NCBI RefSeq assembly: GCF_031455095.1 | Contig: NZ_JAVDSB010000009.1 | Location: forward strand, 212,739-276,738 | Reading direction: 5' to 3' | DNA length: 64,000 nucleotides | Source: Paenibacillus_E qinlingensis_A | GTDB taxonomy: Bacteria > Bacillota > Bacilli > Paenibacillales > NBRC-103111 | In this document: positions 17,255 to 26,532 of the stretch, one piece after another | Numbering within the stretch: position 1 is the first letter of the stretch | Layout: every line of letters starts with the position of its first letter | Notes under the pieces: model-generated | Databases searched by the model: none | Told to the model about the DNA's origin: nothing | The model's input: only the letters and a program-made list of their open reading frames with translations | Translations under genes and position numbers: made by a program

Positions 17255-20200
17255 ATGCAAAAAAGGAATATTTTTAATATGCCGATTAGTTTTCTGATTA
17301 CATTAACACTTGTTTTTCAGGCTTTCGGCGGTATGGTTTTACCCGGTACAACTGCCCGGGCAGCTGGTACGGATATCTACTCGACTTCGGCGAACCAAAC
17401 GCTCGACCCGAGCGATCCTTTGGATGTGGTACTCACAAAGCCGTACAGAGGCTCGACGGTAACTAAATCGGGAACCACGGGCACCATTACTATTGAACTG
17501 CCTTACGGCACGTTCTATCAGATGCTGCACCCAGTTGTCGATGCAGGCTCGAATGTTAAGGTTTATGAGAGCAGCGGCGCTGAAATCGTCAGTCTCACCG
17601 GCATAAACAATGGTGATTACGAGCTGGGGCTAAAAGATTCGCAAGGGAATAGAGTGGTGCCGGGCTGGACCGGTGGAACATATTTCCTAGACGTTACAAA
17701 TGGTGAAAACACAAGGAGATACACAATCGCCGTAACCATACAGGCAATATCAGATTTTAAAATAACCCGAAGTTTACAAGGCGGGGGAACCGAGGCTGTA
17801 AATAAGCCGGGTGAGTTGGTCGCACCGATGAACATCCGCGCGAACGAGCACGGCATGGACACTTGGGGCTCCACTTATATCGGCTATGGGGACACCGGCT
17901 TGAACTCCATTGAAGGGCCGATGAGGCCGTCCTCATACAGCGGGAAGAACTGGTACGAATCGTTCTGGGGGCCGGATATCTACGTACATACGGCGAACGA
18001 CATCAATAAATTCAAGCCCGCCGGCATTTCGAACGGTCTGCCCAAGGATGGCAGAGAGATTCCGCTCCAGTGGTACGGCGATAACATGTACGTGCAGACG
18101 ATTGCCAAGGACAATTCCGACGGCAGGATTGACGCCTATGGGGTGGACGTAAAATACGACGGCACGATGACCGCGAACGGCAAAATCTCTGGGTTTGACA
18201 AACTCCAGTCGGATATCATCCGTATCCACAAGTTTGACGCGCCCGTCAACGCGCCCGGGCGTGAGGACGGCGACCGCGGCGCAGCCAGCAGCACGACCCA
18301 GCGGCTGGAGATGAAAACCAACTACAAACCGGAAAACGTCGTCGCTAACGACGGTCCAGGAACGTTATCAACCCATTTCTGGCGGTTGCTGGTTCCCTCG
18401 GAAACCGTAAAGCGGCAGAAATCGGTCGGTAGCAACAGCATAGGAACCTGGTCTCCCAACAACTATGGTTTTATCTATCAGATTAAGGAGGCCAAGGGCA
18501 ACGCGAACGGATCCCCGACTGTAGATATTGGGCTTAGAGCAAACGGCACCTTGACATTTGGACATACTCGCAACAATTCGACGCCGAGCGGCATGCAATC
18601 CGCTGGGGGGGGAGACACTGGCACACTCCTTACTCTTGCCAGTGACAAATTCGTTGACCGCTGGATCGATATCGAGTTGACAACCGAAACGGCGGATTTC
18701 GGGCATCTCTACGTAAGGGTAACAGATACGGATACAGGCGCGCTGCTCGGGGAGGGAACGCTTAATGAAGCCGATCTGTTAAGGCGCAACATAGAGCTAC
18801 AGCTACCTACACCCCTACCAGCCCCTGCCCCCGGGCCTATATACAGGGAAGGGAACTACAATACCCTGAAGGATGATCAGGGTCGCAACGTCAATTTCGG
18901 GCGTTCCAAGTGGGGCATTTACGGCGCATTCCCTGCCACTGGCGTTGGCCGCGAAGAGTGGCAGCCATCGACGATTTATATGGCGGACATGACAATCATC
19001 AAGCGAGACCGTGATACATATGTGTTCCCGAACGGTTATAAGCCGACCGACAGGGACAGCAACCTGCGCATCATGGGCTGGGAGCATCAAAACCAGATGA
19101 AAGTGCCTTTGGGCACCAAGCTTACAGACCTGACGCTGAAAGCCAAACTGGACGTCACCTTATCCAACGGCTTTACAGTTAAAGTACCTGTCAAGTGGGA
19201 TACATCCGGCTACAGACCGACCGTCCCGGGCACCTACAAGATTTTAGGCGAGTTGCAGCCCCCGGACGGTATCACAATACCCGCCGCCCCTGACAATTAT
19301 TACCCCAATTATTACAAGCCGTACTTTGAAATCAACAACTCCACGGTGCATGACTGGGGCAAATCTGTTATGGGTGCGGATATCAAAATTGTTTCTCATA
19401 ACGATGAGTCCCGGAAGGAGAACGTCCTTGAGGAAGACCGCACCGCCATGACCACTTCGGAAGGGTACGCGTTCTTCCAAAGCGGCTCGTCGTTTGAATT
19501 GAACGCAGGCAGGACCCCTTGGCGCTATTGGGTTGCCTTGGATTTGGGCCGGCAGATTGATATTTCACGCATAGAAATAGAATTTGGAACGATGGGCTCT
19601 CCTGGGCGCTCAAGGAACAGCTCCGCCTGGTGGACGAACGACACGGCGGCCTATGAGTCGCTTATAGAATCCTACAACAATTTCTATAACCCGCTAGACC
19701 CGGTGCTCGCGGCCGGGCAACCGGAGCCGGATCGCCAGTATTATCAGGCTAACAACTGGCCAACGAAGAATCCTTTAGGCGTGGAGAATTTGATGGGGTA
19801 CAGCGGTCCATGGAATTACTTTAAAGGCAGCGGGCGCCAGCCTTCTAGCGTCAATAGCCAAGGTACATCCGCCACATCAAACTGGAATCCATTAACCCAA
19901 GCGGCGTTAAAAGGCGGGACTCTCGGAACCAACTACACGCTTGGGCGCAGGGCAACCGACGTCCTCGCCAACAACAGCGGGCAGCCGATTACCGCGCGGT
20001 ATGTGATGGTCGTAAACGAGCTTAACTTCTTCTCGCCGGTCACCGGGGCGCCTGGGTCAATAGCCGGTTCTTCACCGGGCCCGATGCAGTTTGTGGACTT
20101 CGCCGTCATTGGCGAGCTGCATGACGATCTCACAGATTTGATGGGGCTGGAGACGCTGACGGTCGGTGGCGCGCCGGTTACAGGGTTCAATCCCGGCACC

Positions 20201-22189
20201 AAGAACTACACGGTGGATGTGGCGGCGAATTATCCAATCCCGCCAGTAGCGGCGACGCTCAGCCCGGCTTCGATAGCTGCTGGCGCAGTGATCGACATTA
20301 TTCAAGCTACCGACGTCGAAGATACCGCAGTCGTGCGGATAAGTCGCACAGGCGGGAAAGACGTGTTTTATCTTGTTAAGCTTAATAAAACGACACAGCC
20401 TGATGCGACACCGGCTCCGACGGGCTTATCCGCACAAGCGGGCGATGCGCAGGTCAGCTTGTCGTGGGATACGGTGACCGGAGCAACCTACACATACAAC
20501 GTGAAGCGCAGCTTGTTGCCAACCGGGCCATTCAGCACCATCGCGTCCAGCGTGACACAGGCGACCTACACCGATAAGTCAGTTGCGAACGGAACAACCT
20601 ACTACTATGTAGTTACCGCTCTGAACCAAGGACAGGAGAGCGCGAACTCGGCCATAGAGAGTGCGAAACCGGAAGCTCCGATCGTCGTACCGCCGGCCCC
20701 GGTGGGCTTAACCGCGCAAGCGGGTAACGCGCAGGTCGGCTTGTCGTGGAACACGGTGACCGGAGCGACCTACACGTACAACGTGAAGCGCAGCTTGACA
20801 GAAAGCGGTCCGTTCACGATTGTAGCAACGAACGTGACCGGTTCCAGCTTCACGGATAATAGTGTGGCGAATGGCACTACTTACTATTATGTTGTATCTG
20901 CGGTAAACGCAGGCGTTGAAAGCGCGAATTCTTCTGTAGTTGTCGCAGTGATTCCTTCTTACACAAGCAGCACGGGCTCTTCGGGAGGCACGCCGAACGA
21001 CTCGGGCAAAAACGAACAGAAGGTAACAACTATCAGTCCGGCAGAATGGCAAAAAGCGATGGATGCGTCGAAATCGGATACCAATACTCCGAAGATCAAA
21101 GTAGAAGCTTCGGGCACGGAAAACTCTGCGCAAGTTCAGTTGACCGCCTCTTTACTTGCCGACGCGCAGTCTAAATTGCCGACAGCGATTCTCTCGGTGC
21201 ATTTTGATACTGTCACTTACGACTTGCCGATCAAAGCGCTGAACTTGGACGCAATCGCTAACTCGCTCGGAGCTGCGGTTAAAGACATTAAGATCAATGT
21301 GCAGATTGAGAAAGTTACTGGTACGACCGCAACGGCCATTGAGAATAAAGTAAAGCAAGCGGGCTTGACCCCGCTTACCGGAGCCCTGGCATTTAACATT
21401 ACTGCGGAAGCGGGCAATAAGACGATAAGTGTCAATGAGTTCGGGACGATCTATGTGTCAAGAAGCATCGTCATCGGTAAGTCCGTCGATGACAGCAAAG
21501 CAACTGCTGTCATGTATAATCCGGTAACCGGAGAAATGGGCTTCGTACCGGCCGTCTTCTCCGGAAGCGGAACGAATACGCAGGTTACGATTCAACGTCC
21601 TGGCAATAGTATCTACATGGTGGTGGATTCCAATAAAACATTCACCGACCTTGACGGACACTGGGCAAAAGTTGATGTGGAACTGCTAGCCTCGAAATTG
21701 TTGATTCAAGGCATCACGGATACCGACTTCGCACCGAACAATCAGATTACCCGTGCCGAATTTGCCGCATTATTGGTCCGCGCAATGGGGCTATCTGAGG
21801 ATAGCGAATCCAAATTCTCGGATGTCAAATCGACCGACTGGTTCGCCGGCTCAGTAAATGCGGCAGCCAAAGCCGGATTGATCAACGGTTTTGAAGGAGG
21901 CGTCTTTAAACCGGCTTCCTACATCACCCGCGAGCAAATGGCTGTGATGATTTCCCGGTCACTGAGCCTCGCAGGCAAACATCCTGAAGGGGATGTCAAA
22001 GGACTTCTTACCTTTGCGGATAGCCAAATGATCGGAACATGGGCTAAAGATGCTGTATCACAATCCGTTAACGCCAAAATCATCAATGGGATGACAGACC
22101 AGACCTTTGCGCCAAACGAAAATTCAAGCCGTGCGCAAGCGGCGGTCATGTTGAAGCGTTTGCTGCAATACACAGGATTTATAAATTAA
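17255..22189 (+). CDS. Giant SLH-anchored surface protein
   Basis: A 1644-residue secreted protein. Residues 1-37 form a signal peptide ending near ARAAGT. A large central part (about 60-960) is not assigned; residues about 710-790 (WVALDLGRQIDISRIEIEF) resemble a discoidin-type F5/8 fold. A cadherin-like beta sandwich follows (about 963-1045), then two very similar fibronectin type III domains (from about 1053 and 1148, APTGLSAQAGDAQVSLSWD and APVGLTAQAGNAQVGLSWN), a Ser/Gly linker, a unique domain, and three SLH domains (about 1463-1640) that bind secondary cell wall polymer. It may be an adhesin or polysaccharide-binding protein; no catalytic site was recognised. The central portion is visibly richer in GC than both ends, suggesting domain acquisition. 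Confidence 0.9.
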   Translation: MQKRNIFNMPISFLITLTLVFQAFGGMVLPGTTARAAGTDIYSTSANQTLDPSDPLDVVLTKPYRGSTVTKSGTTGTITIELPYGTFYQMLHPVVDAGSNVKVYESSGAEIVSLTGINNGDYELGLKDSQGNRVVPGWTGGTYFLDVTNGENTRRYTIAVTIQAISDFKITRSLQGGGTEAVNKPGELVAPMNIRANEHGMDTWGSTYIGYGDTGLNSIEGPMRPSSYSGKNWYESFWGPDIYVHTANDINKFKPAGISNGLPKDGREIPLQWYGDNMYVQTIAKDNSDGRIDAYGVDVKYDGTMTANGKISGFDKLQSDIIRIHKFDAPVNAPGREDGDRGAASSTTQRLEMKTNYKPENVVANDGPGTLSTHFWRLLVPSETVKRQKSVGSNSIGTWSPNNYGFIYQIKEAKGNANGSPTVDIGLRANGTLTFGHTRNNSTPSGMQSAGGGDTGTLLTLASDKFVDRWIDIELTTETADFGHLYVRVTDTDTGALLGEGTLNEADLLRRNIELQLPTPLPAPAPGPIYREGNYNTLKDDQGRNVNFGRSKWGIYGAFPATGVGREEWQPSTIYMADMTIIKRDRDTYVFPNGYKPTDRDSNLRIMGWEHQNQMKVPLGTKLTDLTLKAKLDVTLSNGFTVKVPVKWDTSGYRPTVPGTYKILGELQPPDGITIPAAPDNYYPNYYKPYFEINNSTVHDWGKSVMGADIKIVSHNDESRKENVLEEDRTAMTTSEGYAFFQSGSSFELNAGRTPWRYWVALDLGRQIDISRIEIEFGTMGSPGRSRNSSAWWTNDTAAYESLIESYNNFYNPLDPVLAAGQPEPDRQYYQANNWPTKNPLGVENLMGYSGPWNYFKGSGRQPSSVNSQGTSATSNWNPLTQAALKGGTLGTNYTLGRRATDVLANNSGQPITARYVMVVNELNFFSPVTGAPGSIAGSSPGPMQFVDFAVIGELHDDLTDLMGLETLTVGGAPVTGFNPGTKNYTVDVAANYPIPPVAATLSPASIAAGAVIDIIQATDVEDTAVVRISRTGGKDVFYLVKLNKTTQPDATPAPTGLSAQAGDAQVSLSWDTVTGATYTYNVKRSLLPTGPFSTIASSVTQATYTDKSVANGTTYYYVVTALNQGQESANSAIESAKPEAPIVVPPAPVGLTAQAGNAQVGLSWNTVTGATYTYNVKRSLTESGPFTIVATNVTGSSFTDNSVANGTTYYYVVSAVNAGVESANSSVVVAVIPSYTSSTGSSGGTPNDSGKNEQKVTTISPAEWQKAMDASKSDTNTPKIKVEASGTENSAQVQLTASLLADAQSKLPTAILSVHFDTVTYDLPIKALNLDAIANSLGAAVKDIKINVQIEKVTGTTATAIENKVKQAGLTPLTGALAFNITAEAGNKTISVNEFGTIYVSRSIVIGKSVDDSKATAVMYNPVTGEMGFVPAVFSGSGTNTQVTIQRPGNSIYMVVDSNKTFTDLDGHWAKVDVELLASKLLIQGITDTDFAPNNQITRAEFAALLVRAMGLSEDSESKFSDVKSTDWFAGSVNAAAKAGLINGFEGGVFKPASYITREQMAVMISRSLSLAGKHPEGDVKGLLTFADSQMIGTWAKDAVSQSVNAKIINGMTDQTFAPNENSSRAQAAVMLKRLLQYTGFIN

Positions 22190-22206
22190 TCGATGTATAC
22201 CTTCGA

Positions 22207-22239
22207 GAACAGGGGTGGGCTTCCCCTGTTCTTTTTTTT
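22207..22239 (+). terminator. Terminator of the SLH protein gene
   Basis: GAACAGGGG-TGGGCTT-CCCCTGTTC followed by eight T. Confidence 0.92.
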
Positions 22240-22428
22240 CCGTTTCAATGAAAATAACATACAATAAATGTCACTTAACTTGAAATTTGTTGATATATAT
22301 CGAAGTATGAAGCATTGACGGAGATGTTTATTTTCGAAACATCACAGCTTATTGATAAGCTAGAAATTTCCATTCTGATCATCTAGAAGGTGTATTGAGC
22401 TATAGTTCACCGTTACCTTAGTCGATTT

Positions 22429-22725
22429 TCAAATAAAGTACTTAAGATATCCCCAAAGAATTAAAATCGGGATAGCTGCAAGAAAACATGCTATAGAGAT
22501 ACTGTCCCGTTGCTTTTTATCATTGTTGGATTCAGTACTATCATTAGCTCGTTGGCGGTCACCTGATATCAGTGAGCCACTTGTAAGAATTGTAGTGATA
22601 ATTAGGATTAAACCAATGCCGCCCGATATTCGTTGACTAATACCATTGTTTAGAAATAATGACAAAATAAAAATGATTAAGGCAATAATGAGTCCACTTA
22701 TAAGAGATAGTTTAGCTAATCTCAA
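22429..22725 (-). CDS. DUF5316-type small membrane protein
   Basis: A 98-residue protein with three hydrophobic segments (about residues 5-25, 33-48 and 78-97) around a polar middle containing SGDRQRANDSTESNNDKKQR, the signature of DUF5316 proteins of Bacilli. Function is unknown. The frame is open far upstream, but TTG at 22725 follows AGGAGGCG with 7 bases of spacing and begins the recognisable domain. It follows the broken NUDIX gene on the same strand. The 190 bases beyond it, up to the SLH terminator, hold no gene. Confidence 0.75.
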   Translation of the reverse strand: MRLAKLSLISGLIIALIIFILSLFLNNGISQRISGGIGLILIITTILTSGSLISGDRQRANDSTESNNDKKQRDSISIACFLAAIPILILWGYLKYFI

Positions 22726-22759
22726 GTTTAAACGCCTCCTGTAAGCCTTTATTTTTATT

Positions 22760-23141
22760 TTACCACATATTGGAACTATTCTGCCCATTGTCAGGTAACT
22801 CATCAAGTGCAAAAAACGAATTTTGCTGAGATTCTGCGTTTTGTTTAATGAATTCGCCTTCGAATTCATTACATGTGAAAAGGAATTGTACCATTGAAAC
22901 TTGGTCTCCATTAGAAAAGGTTTTATCATACTTTGAACCCGAATAGACTCCAAATAACTCAAGTTTCCCTAAAATCAAACCGGTTTCCTCAAAGACCTCT
23001 CTCCTAGCAGTATCTTGAACTGTTTCTCCTAGCTCCATAAACCCTCCTGGGAGTCCCCAGTTCTCGTTATCCGAACCCAGAAACCACCATAATAACTTTC
23101 TCATGTCCAACCATAGATCTCACATGTTTAATGTAATCCAT
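22760..23141 (-). pseudogene. NUDIX hydrolase, broken by internal deletion and frameshift
   Basis: A NUDIX gene starts at ATG 23141 with GGAGGG upstream and reads MDYIKHVRSMVGHEKVIM-VVSG, then stops at 23067. In the next frame the sequence resumes with SDNENWGLPGGFMELGE and the Nudix box (GGFMELGETVQDTARREVFEETG with REVFEETG intact). The usual strand of about 15 residues between VVxG and RSDN is missing, so a deletion whose length is not a multiple of three joined the parts. The C-terminus is also short (LPDNGQNSSNMW) compared with family members. A shorter product could start within 23110, but it would lack the first beta strands. Confidence 0.75.
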
Positions 23142-23160
23142 TATTACCCTCCATTTAATT

Positions 23161-23727
23161 TCAGAGTACGGGTTTAAATGCATCTACAATTAATGAAACA
23201 AAACCCAAATGTCCATTTCGATTCCGATGATCGAATCTCTTAGATCGATAAATAAAGCCCTTTGATTCATTCCAGTACTTATAATAAAACTCCCCATTCT
23301 CATCACAATATTCGAGCAACTGAACCTGAAAACCAGCGGATTCAAACATATACTTAAGTGTTTTATAAGTATGAACAATTTTGTGAGAAACTGCAGGATG
23401 ATCTTTTGGTCCCGGGCCTCCTATTTGAACTATATTTTGATAATCCTCATTAGGAAAGAAAGCATCAGGAACAGCACAACGAATATACCCTCCTGGTTTT
23501 AAATATTCATTACAAATTTTCGCTGCTTGAATTCCTTCATCAAATGTAAGGTGCTCCCACACATGTTCAGCTAGAATTGCTTCAATGGAGTTAGGTGAGA
23601 ATTTTCGATCCCAAGTATCCTTTATTAATAAATTTAGTTCATTTTCTTGCGTGTGCATCCATCCCGGATTATTGTTGGTTCCTCCTGATCCTACAACTAC
23701 TCTTATTTCTTGAAGCATTTCATTCAC
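23161..23727 (-). CDS. SAM-dependent methyltransferase-like protein
   Basis: A 188-residue protein of the small class I methyltransferase type (similar to COG4627). An N-terminal glycine-rich segment VVVGSGGTNNNPGW is the probable SAM loop, followed by SIEAILAEHVWEHLTFDEG and YLKPGGYIRCAVPD, the usual motif after strand beta 4/5. The substrate is unknown. The first ATG has AAGGAAG only 3 bases upstream; ATG 23718 is an alternative. It precedes the damaged NUDIX gene by 19 bases, an accessory gene set with a more AT-rich look than its surroundings. Confidence 0.8.
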   Translation of the reverse strand: MNEMLQEIRVVVGSGGTNNNPGWMHTQENELNLLIKDTWDRKFSPNSIEAILAEHVWEHLTFDEGIQAAKICNEYLKPGGYIRCAVPDAFFPNEDYQNIVQIGGPGPKDHPAVSHKIVHTYKTLKYMFESAGFQVQLLEYCDENGEFYYKYWNESKGFIYRSKRFDHRNRNGHLGFVSLIVDAFKPVL

Positions 23728-23829
23728 TTCCTTTTTTTTCTAAATTATAAGTGGAATGGAGCTACCATCAAATGGAATTTTGTTATTTTTAGATGGAGTT
23801 TTATAACCATATTCCGCAAGCTATTTCAA

Positions 23830-23868
23830 TAAAAAAGGAACAGCTGCCGGCCGAGGCAAACTGCTCCT
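23830..23868 (-). terminator. Terminator downstream of the yellow-family gene
   Basis: On the minus strand AGGAGCAG pairs with CTGTTCCT and is followed by TTTTTTATT. The gap 23728-24097 contains nothing else that I can support. Confidence 0.65.
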
Positions 23869-24097
23869 GTATTTTAACTAAGGTGTCCTGATCGAAGAAA
23901 TATGAAAGGTTAGTCCATTTCATTGATGGAGTTGACGAGTTAATTGTTCGGAGACCCCTGTTCGTACTTCATTCTTTCGGTTGGTGTTTCCGTGCCTGTA
24001 ACGGCTATCATTTTAGTATTTGGCGAGGACTTACAGAAGCTGGTCATTACATACATTTTCAATTCAAATAGAGTCAACTTTGAAAGTGAAATATTTA

Positions 24098-25186
24098 TCA
24101 AAAGGTAGGAGCAGGTGGTTCGTCTATTTTCATACGGATTAAACTATAAGGCTTCTCCCGCAGGTCATTACCATAATGAAACCTTGACTGTCGATGTAAT
24201 TGGTTCACGATGAAGTATAGGTATTGATCTGGACCAATAGAAAAAGTATCCGGCCATAAAATTCTCGGATCATGTGCGACTGTTTCCATTATTCCATTCG
24301 GCAATATCTTTCGAATACTATTATTTTCATAGTCTCCAGCGTAAACGTTTCCTTTTGCATCGGTGATCATTCCATCTGATGCACCTTTTTCTCCCCAATA
24401 CTTCACGTGATATTGTAAATTCATATCCGGTATCGTACGATTTCTTAGGATTTCCGTTGAAATCGAGTATAGATGACGGCTGGAGAGAGGACAAAAATAC
24501 AACATCTTGCCGTCCGGGGAAATCGATATACCATCGGATGCCAATCTAAAGGGTGAAGTAAATCCGTCTTTGTTTCGATTCATCAGGATTCTCCCTTCAA
24601 CTTTCGGTAAGAAAAAGAGATCGGGCGAAGTTGAATTTGCTCCGTTTAACCGTCTCCAGGCATAGCCCGTTTCTAAATCAACGACAATAATGGCTCCTGG
24701 TCCTCGGGAAGACGAATCCGTTATATAAGCATAACCAGCTTTACCAACACGAAAATCAAATCGGACATCATTCAGATAAGTGGTTGGCAGGACAACATCA
24801 TCCGTAAATGTATACACACTTCTTATGGCATTTAAATTTAAATCTACAGCGACTAACTTCGCCCCCCCTTTGATGGGTTCAGAGAAATTAGGAGCCCCCG
24901 TATCCAGTACCCAAAGCGTCCCCTTTCCATCAGCAACGACACTTTGGACACTAATGAAGGACGTTGTGATATTCGATGGGCTTACCACATTAGCTTCTAA
25001 ACTAGGATATGGCTGTAATGTATTGTGAACGATTTCAGCCACCGTAAATTCAACGTCGTCTCCCCATTTCGGAAAGCAAATGAAAATTCGCCCGGTTTCA
25101 GAAACAGTTACGCCAGTAGGCATGGCTCCGTAAAATAAAAAAACTGCCTCAAACTTACCAAAATACGTTTCACTCGGTAACATCAT
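24098..25186 (-). CDS. Major royal jelly / yellow-family beta-propeller protein
   Basis: A 362-residue protein resembling the bacterial members of the MRJP/yellow family (a six-bladed beta-propeller related to SMP-30 and NHL proteins). Typical segments are GRIFICFPKWGDDVEFTVAE near the start, LWVLDTGAP, TYLNDVRFDFRVGKAGYAYITDSS, AIIVVDLETGYAWRRL, DGISISPDGKMLYFCPLSS, YSISTEILRN, GMITDAKGNVYAGDYENNSI and WPDTFSIGPDQYLYFIVNQL. No signal peptide is evident. Bacterial function is not known; the fold suggests a ligand-binding or lactonase-like enzyme. GAGGAGG precedes the start. Confidence 0.85.
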   Translation of the reverse strand: MMLPSETYFGKFEAVFLFYGAMPTGVTVSETGRIFICFPKWGDDVEFTVAEIVHNTLQPYPSLEANVVSPSNITTSFISVQSVVADGKGTLWVLDTGAPNFSEPIKGGAKLVAVDLNLNAIRSVYTFTDDVVLPTTYLNDVRFDFRVGKAGYAYITDSSSRGPGAIIVVDLETGYAWRRLNGANSTSPDLFFLPKVEGRILMNRNKDGFTSPFRLASDGISISPDGKMLYFCPLSSRHLYSISTEILRNRTIPDMNLQYHVKYWGEKGASDGMITDAKGNVYAGDYENNSIRKILPNGIMETVAHDPRILWPDTFSIGPDQYLYFIVNQLHRQSRFHYGNDLREKPYSLIRMKIDEPPAPTF

Positions 25187-25300
25187 ATGTAAAAAATCCT
25201 CCTCAACAGGTTCAAATTGCTATAACCTATTTATATGACTGAATGTGAGTGTCTATAACGATAACGAGTTTACGGTGTTGTAACGGCCAGAAATAGAAGA

Positions 25301-25337
25301 AGCCTTCAATTCCACTTAAATAATGGTTTTGAAGGCT
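25301..25337 (-). terminator. Hairpin downstream of the small Ala/Ser-rich gene
   Basis: AGCCTTCAA and TTGAAGGCT, perfect 9-bp arms, with a pyrimidine-rich tail on the minus strand (TCTTCTATTTC). It fits termination of the gene ending at 25409. Confidence 0.55.
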
Positions 25338-25408
25338 CCATTTTGTTGAGCTTTTTAAGTGTGAGGGCAAAAAAACAAAAATGACTTTTGGGACAGCCCC
25401 TTCGCTTA

Positions 25409-25699
25409 TCATGATTCGCTGTGCTGATCCGGCAGACTTAATGCATTTGCCGAAGTTTGCGCTTGATCTAAAAATTCCTCTGCTTGGGTCAATTTCTGGC
25501 GGGCCGTCTCCAAAGCTTGTGAATTTGTTGCCGCATTAGATTCACTTATCGAACTTATCGCCTGATTTAAAGCCATTTTCGCCTCAGAAACCGCGTTAGA
25601 TGCATGCTGCTCAAGCGTATTGCCGCTCGAGTGAAGTGCACCTTCTGCCGGTTTTCTTGCATTTTCGGTTGCTAGATCAATTTTGTTTTCATTGGGCAA
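25409..25699 (-). CDS. Small Ala/Ser-rich helical protein, unknown
   Basis: A 96-residue hydrophilic protein, rich in Ala, Ser, Gln and Asn, predicted by eye to be mostly helical (VSEAKMALNQAISSISESNA, ALETARQKLTQAEEFLDQAQ), probably a coiled coil. No family recognised. A TTG start at 25699 has AAGGAGG 7 bases upstream, which supports real translation. It diverges from the spore coat operon, so a spore role is possible but unproven. Confidence 0.6.
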   Translation of the reverse strand: MPNENKIDLATENARKPAEGALHSSGNTLEQHASNAVSEAKMALNQAISSISESNAATNSQALETARQKLTQAEEFLDQAQTSANALSLPDQHSES

Positions 25700-25890
25700 G
25701 GTAAGTCCTCCTTCCTAGAGCAAAATCATATTAACTTAAACAGAAATAAGTATGTGGTTGAGATGTTGTTTATATTCTTACGACTGCATGGGAATATTCG
25801 GACCCCACATTTCCGGCAATTAATTTTAGAATAAGATCCGATGCGTAGGTAAATCTAACTTTGATGAAAAAAGGAGGGGATAATTTCTCA

Positions 25891-26133
25891 ATGAATACAC
25901 CAACGCTAGCGCCGCACGAATCGATGGAACTGCATGAAGCTTTAAACTTTAAAACGCTCTGCCTCGCTAAGTCAAAACTAATGCAAGGCTTGGTCTTTGA
26001 CCAAGAGCTAAAAGCGTTAATGCAGAAAGACGTAATTCAATCCACACAACAGATCGCCGAGCTGCAAGCAATCTACGCAAGAGCTCCTTTCCAAGCGCCT
26101 GTTCCGAACAGCCCTACACCTATTACACATTAA
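25891..26133 (+). CDS. Spore coat-type small protein (YraG-like)
   Basis: An 80-residue protein with MELHEALNFKTLCLAKSKLMQGLVFD, the small CotF-related type found beside CotF proteins in Bacilli. The frame opens at 25861, but AAAAGGAGGGG lies just before ATG 25891, which is taken as start. It is the first gene of a five-gene set (small coat, CotF, alcohol dehydrogenase, small coat, CotF), and it is paralogous to the fourth gene (shared HE, FKT, CxxKSK and MQxLV positions). Confidence 0.8.
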   Translation: MNTPTLAPHESMELHEALNFKTLCLAKSKLMQGLVFDQELKALMQKDVIQSTQQIAELQAIYARAPFQAPVPNSPTPITH

Positions 26134-26145
26134 AGGGGAACAAAA

Positions 26146-26532
26146 ATGAATACCGATTATCAAGACCCGATCAATTCATTAAATATGCCGGAAATGGCAG
26201 ATATGACTTTTGCAATGGACTTCCTTCTTCGTGCCAAAGAGGGTGTGCGAAATTTGTCCATCGCCCTGACGGAAACAGCTTCTCCGGACGTAAGAGCGCT
26301 GCTACGCAATCATCTTAAGCAAGGGATTGCAATGCACCAAGAAATCACGGAGCTCATGATTCGCAAAAAATGGTTTCATCCTTACGAGCTGAACGAACAG
26401 TACCAACTCGACCAGCTTTCGGCGAAAAATACGGTGATGATCGGGCAGATGAATTTGTTCCCGGGTGATACGTCGCGTAAAGGGATGTTTGATCGGACCC
26501 CAGATGAACATATTGGAGGAAATAAAGCATGA
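26146..26532 (+). CDS. CotF-family spore coat protein
   Basis: A 128-residue protein of the coat F family: a helical core MTFAMDFLLRAKEGVRNLSIALTETASPDVRALLR with following HQEITELMIRKKWFHPY. In the spore such proteins are placed in the coat. It follows the first small coat gene by 12 bases, and its stop overlaps the start of the dehydrogenase gene in ATGA, which indicates translational coupling. Confidence 0.88.
   Translation: MNTDYQDPINSLNMPEMADMTFAMDFLLRAKEGVRNLSIALTETASPDVRALLRNHLKQGIAMHQEITELMIRKKWFHPYELNEQYQLDQLSAKNTVMIGQMNLFPGDTSRKGMFDRTPDEHIGGNKA

Noticed and set aside
25227..25412. Frame of 61 codons after the small Ala/Ser-rich gene
   Set aside because: No ribosome-binding site, it spans a terminator hairpin, and it has no recognisable sequence.
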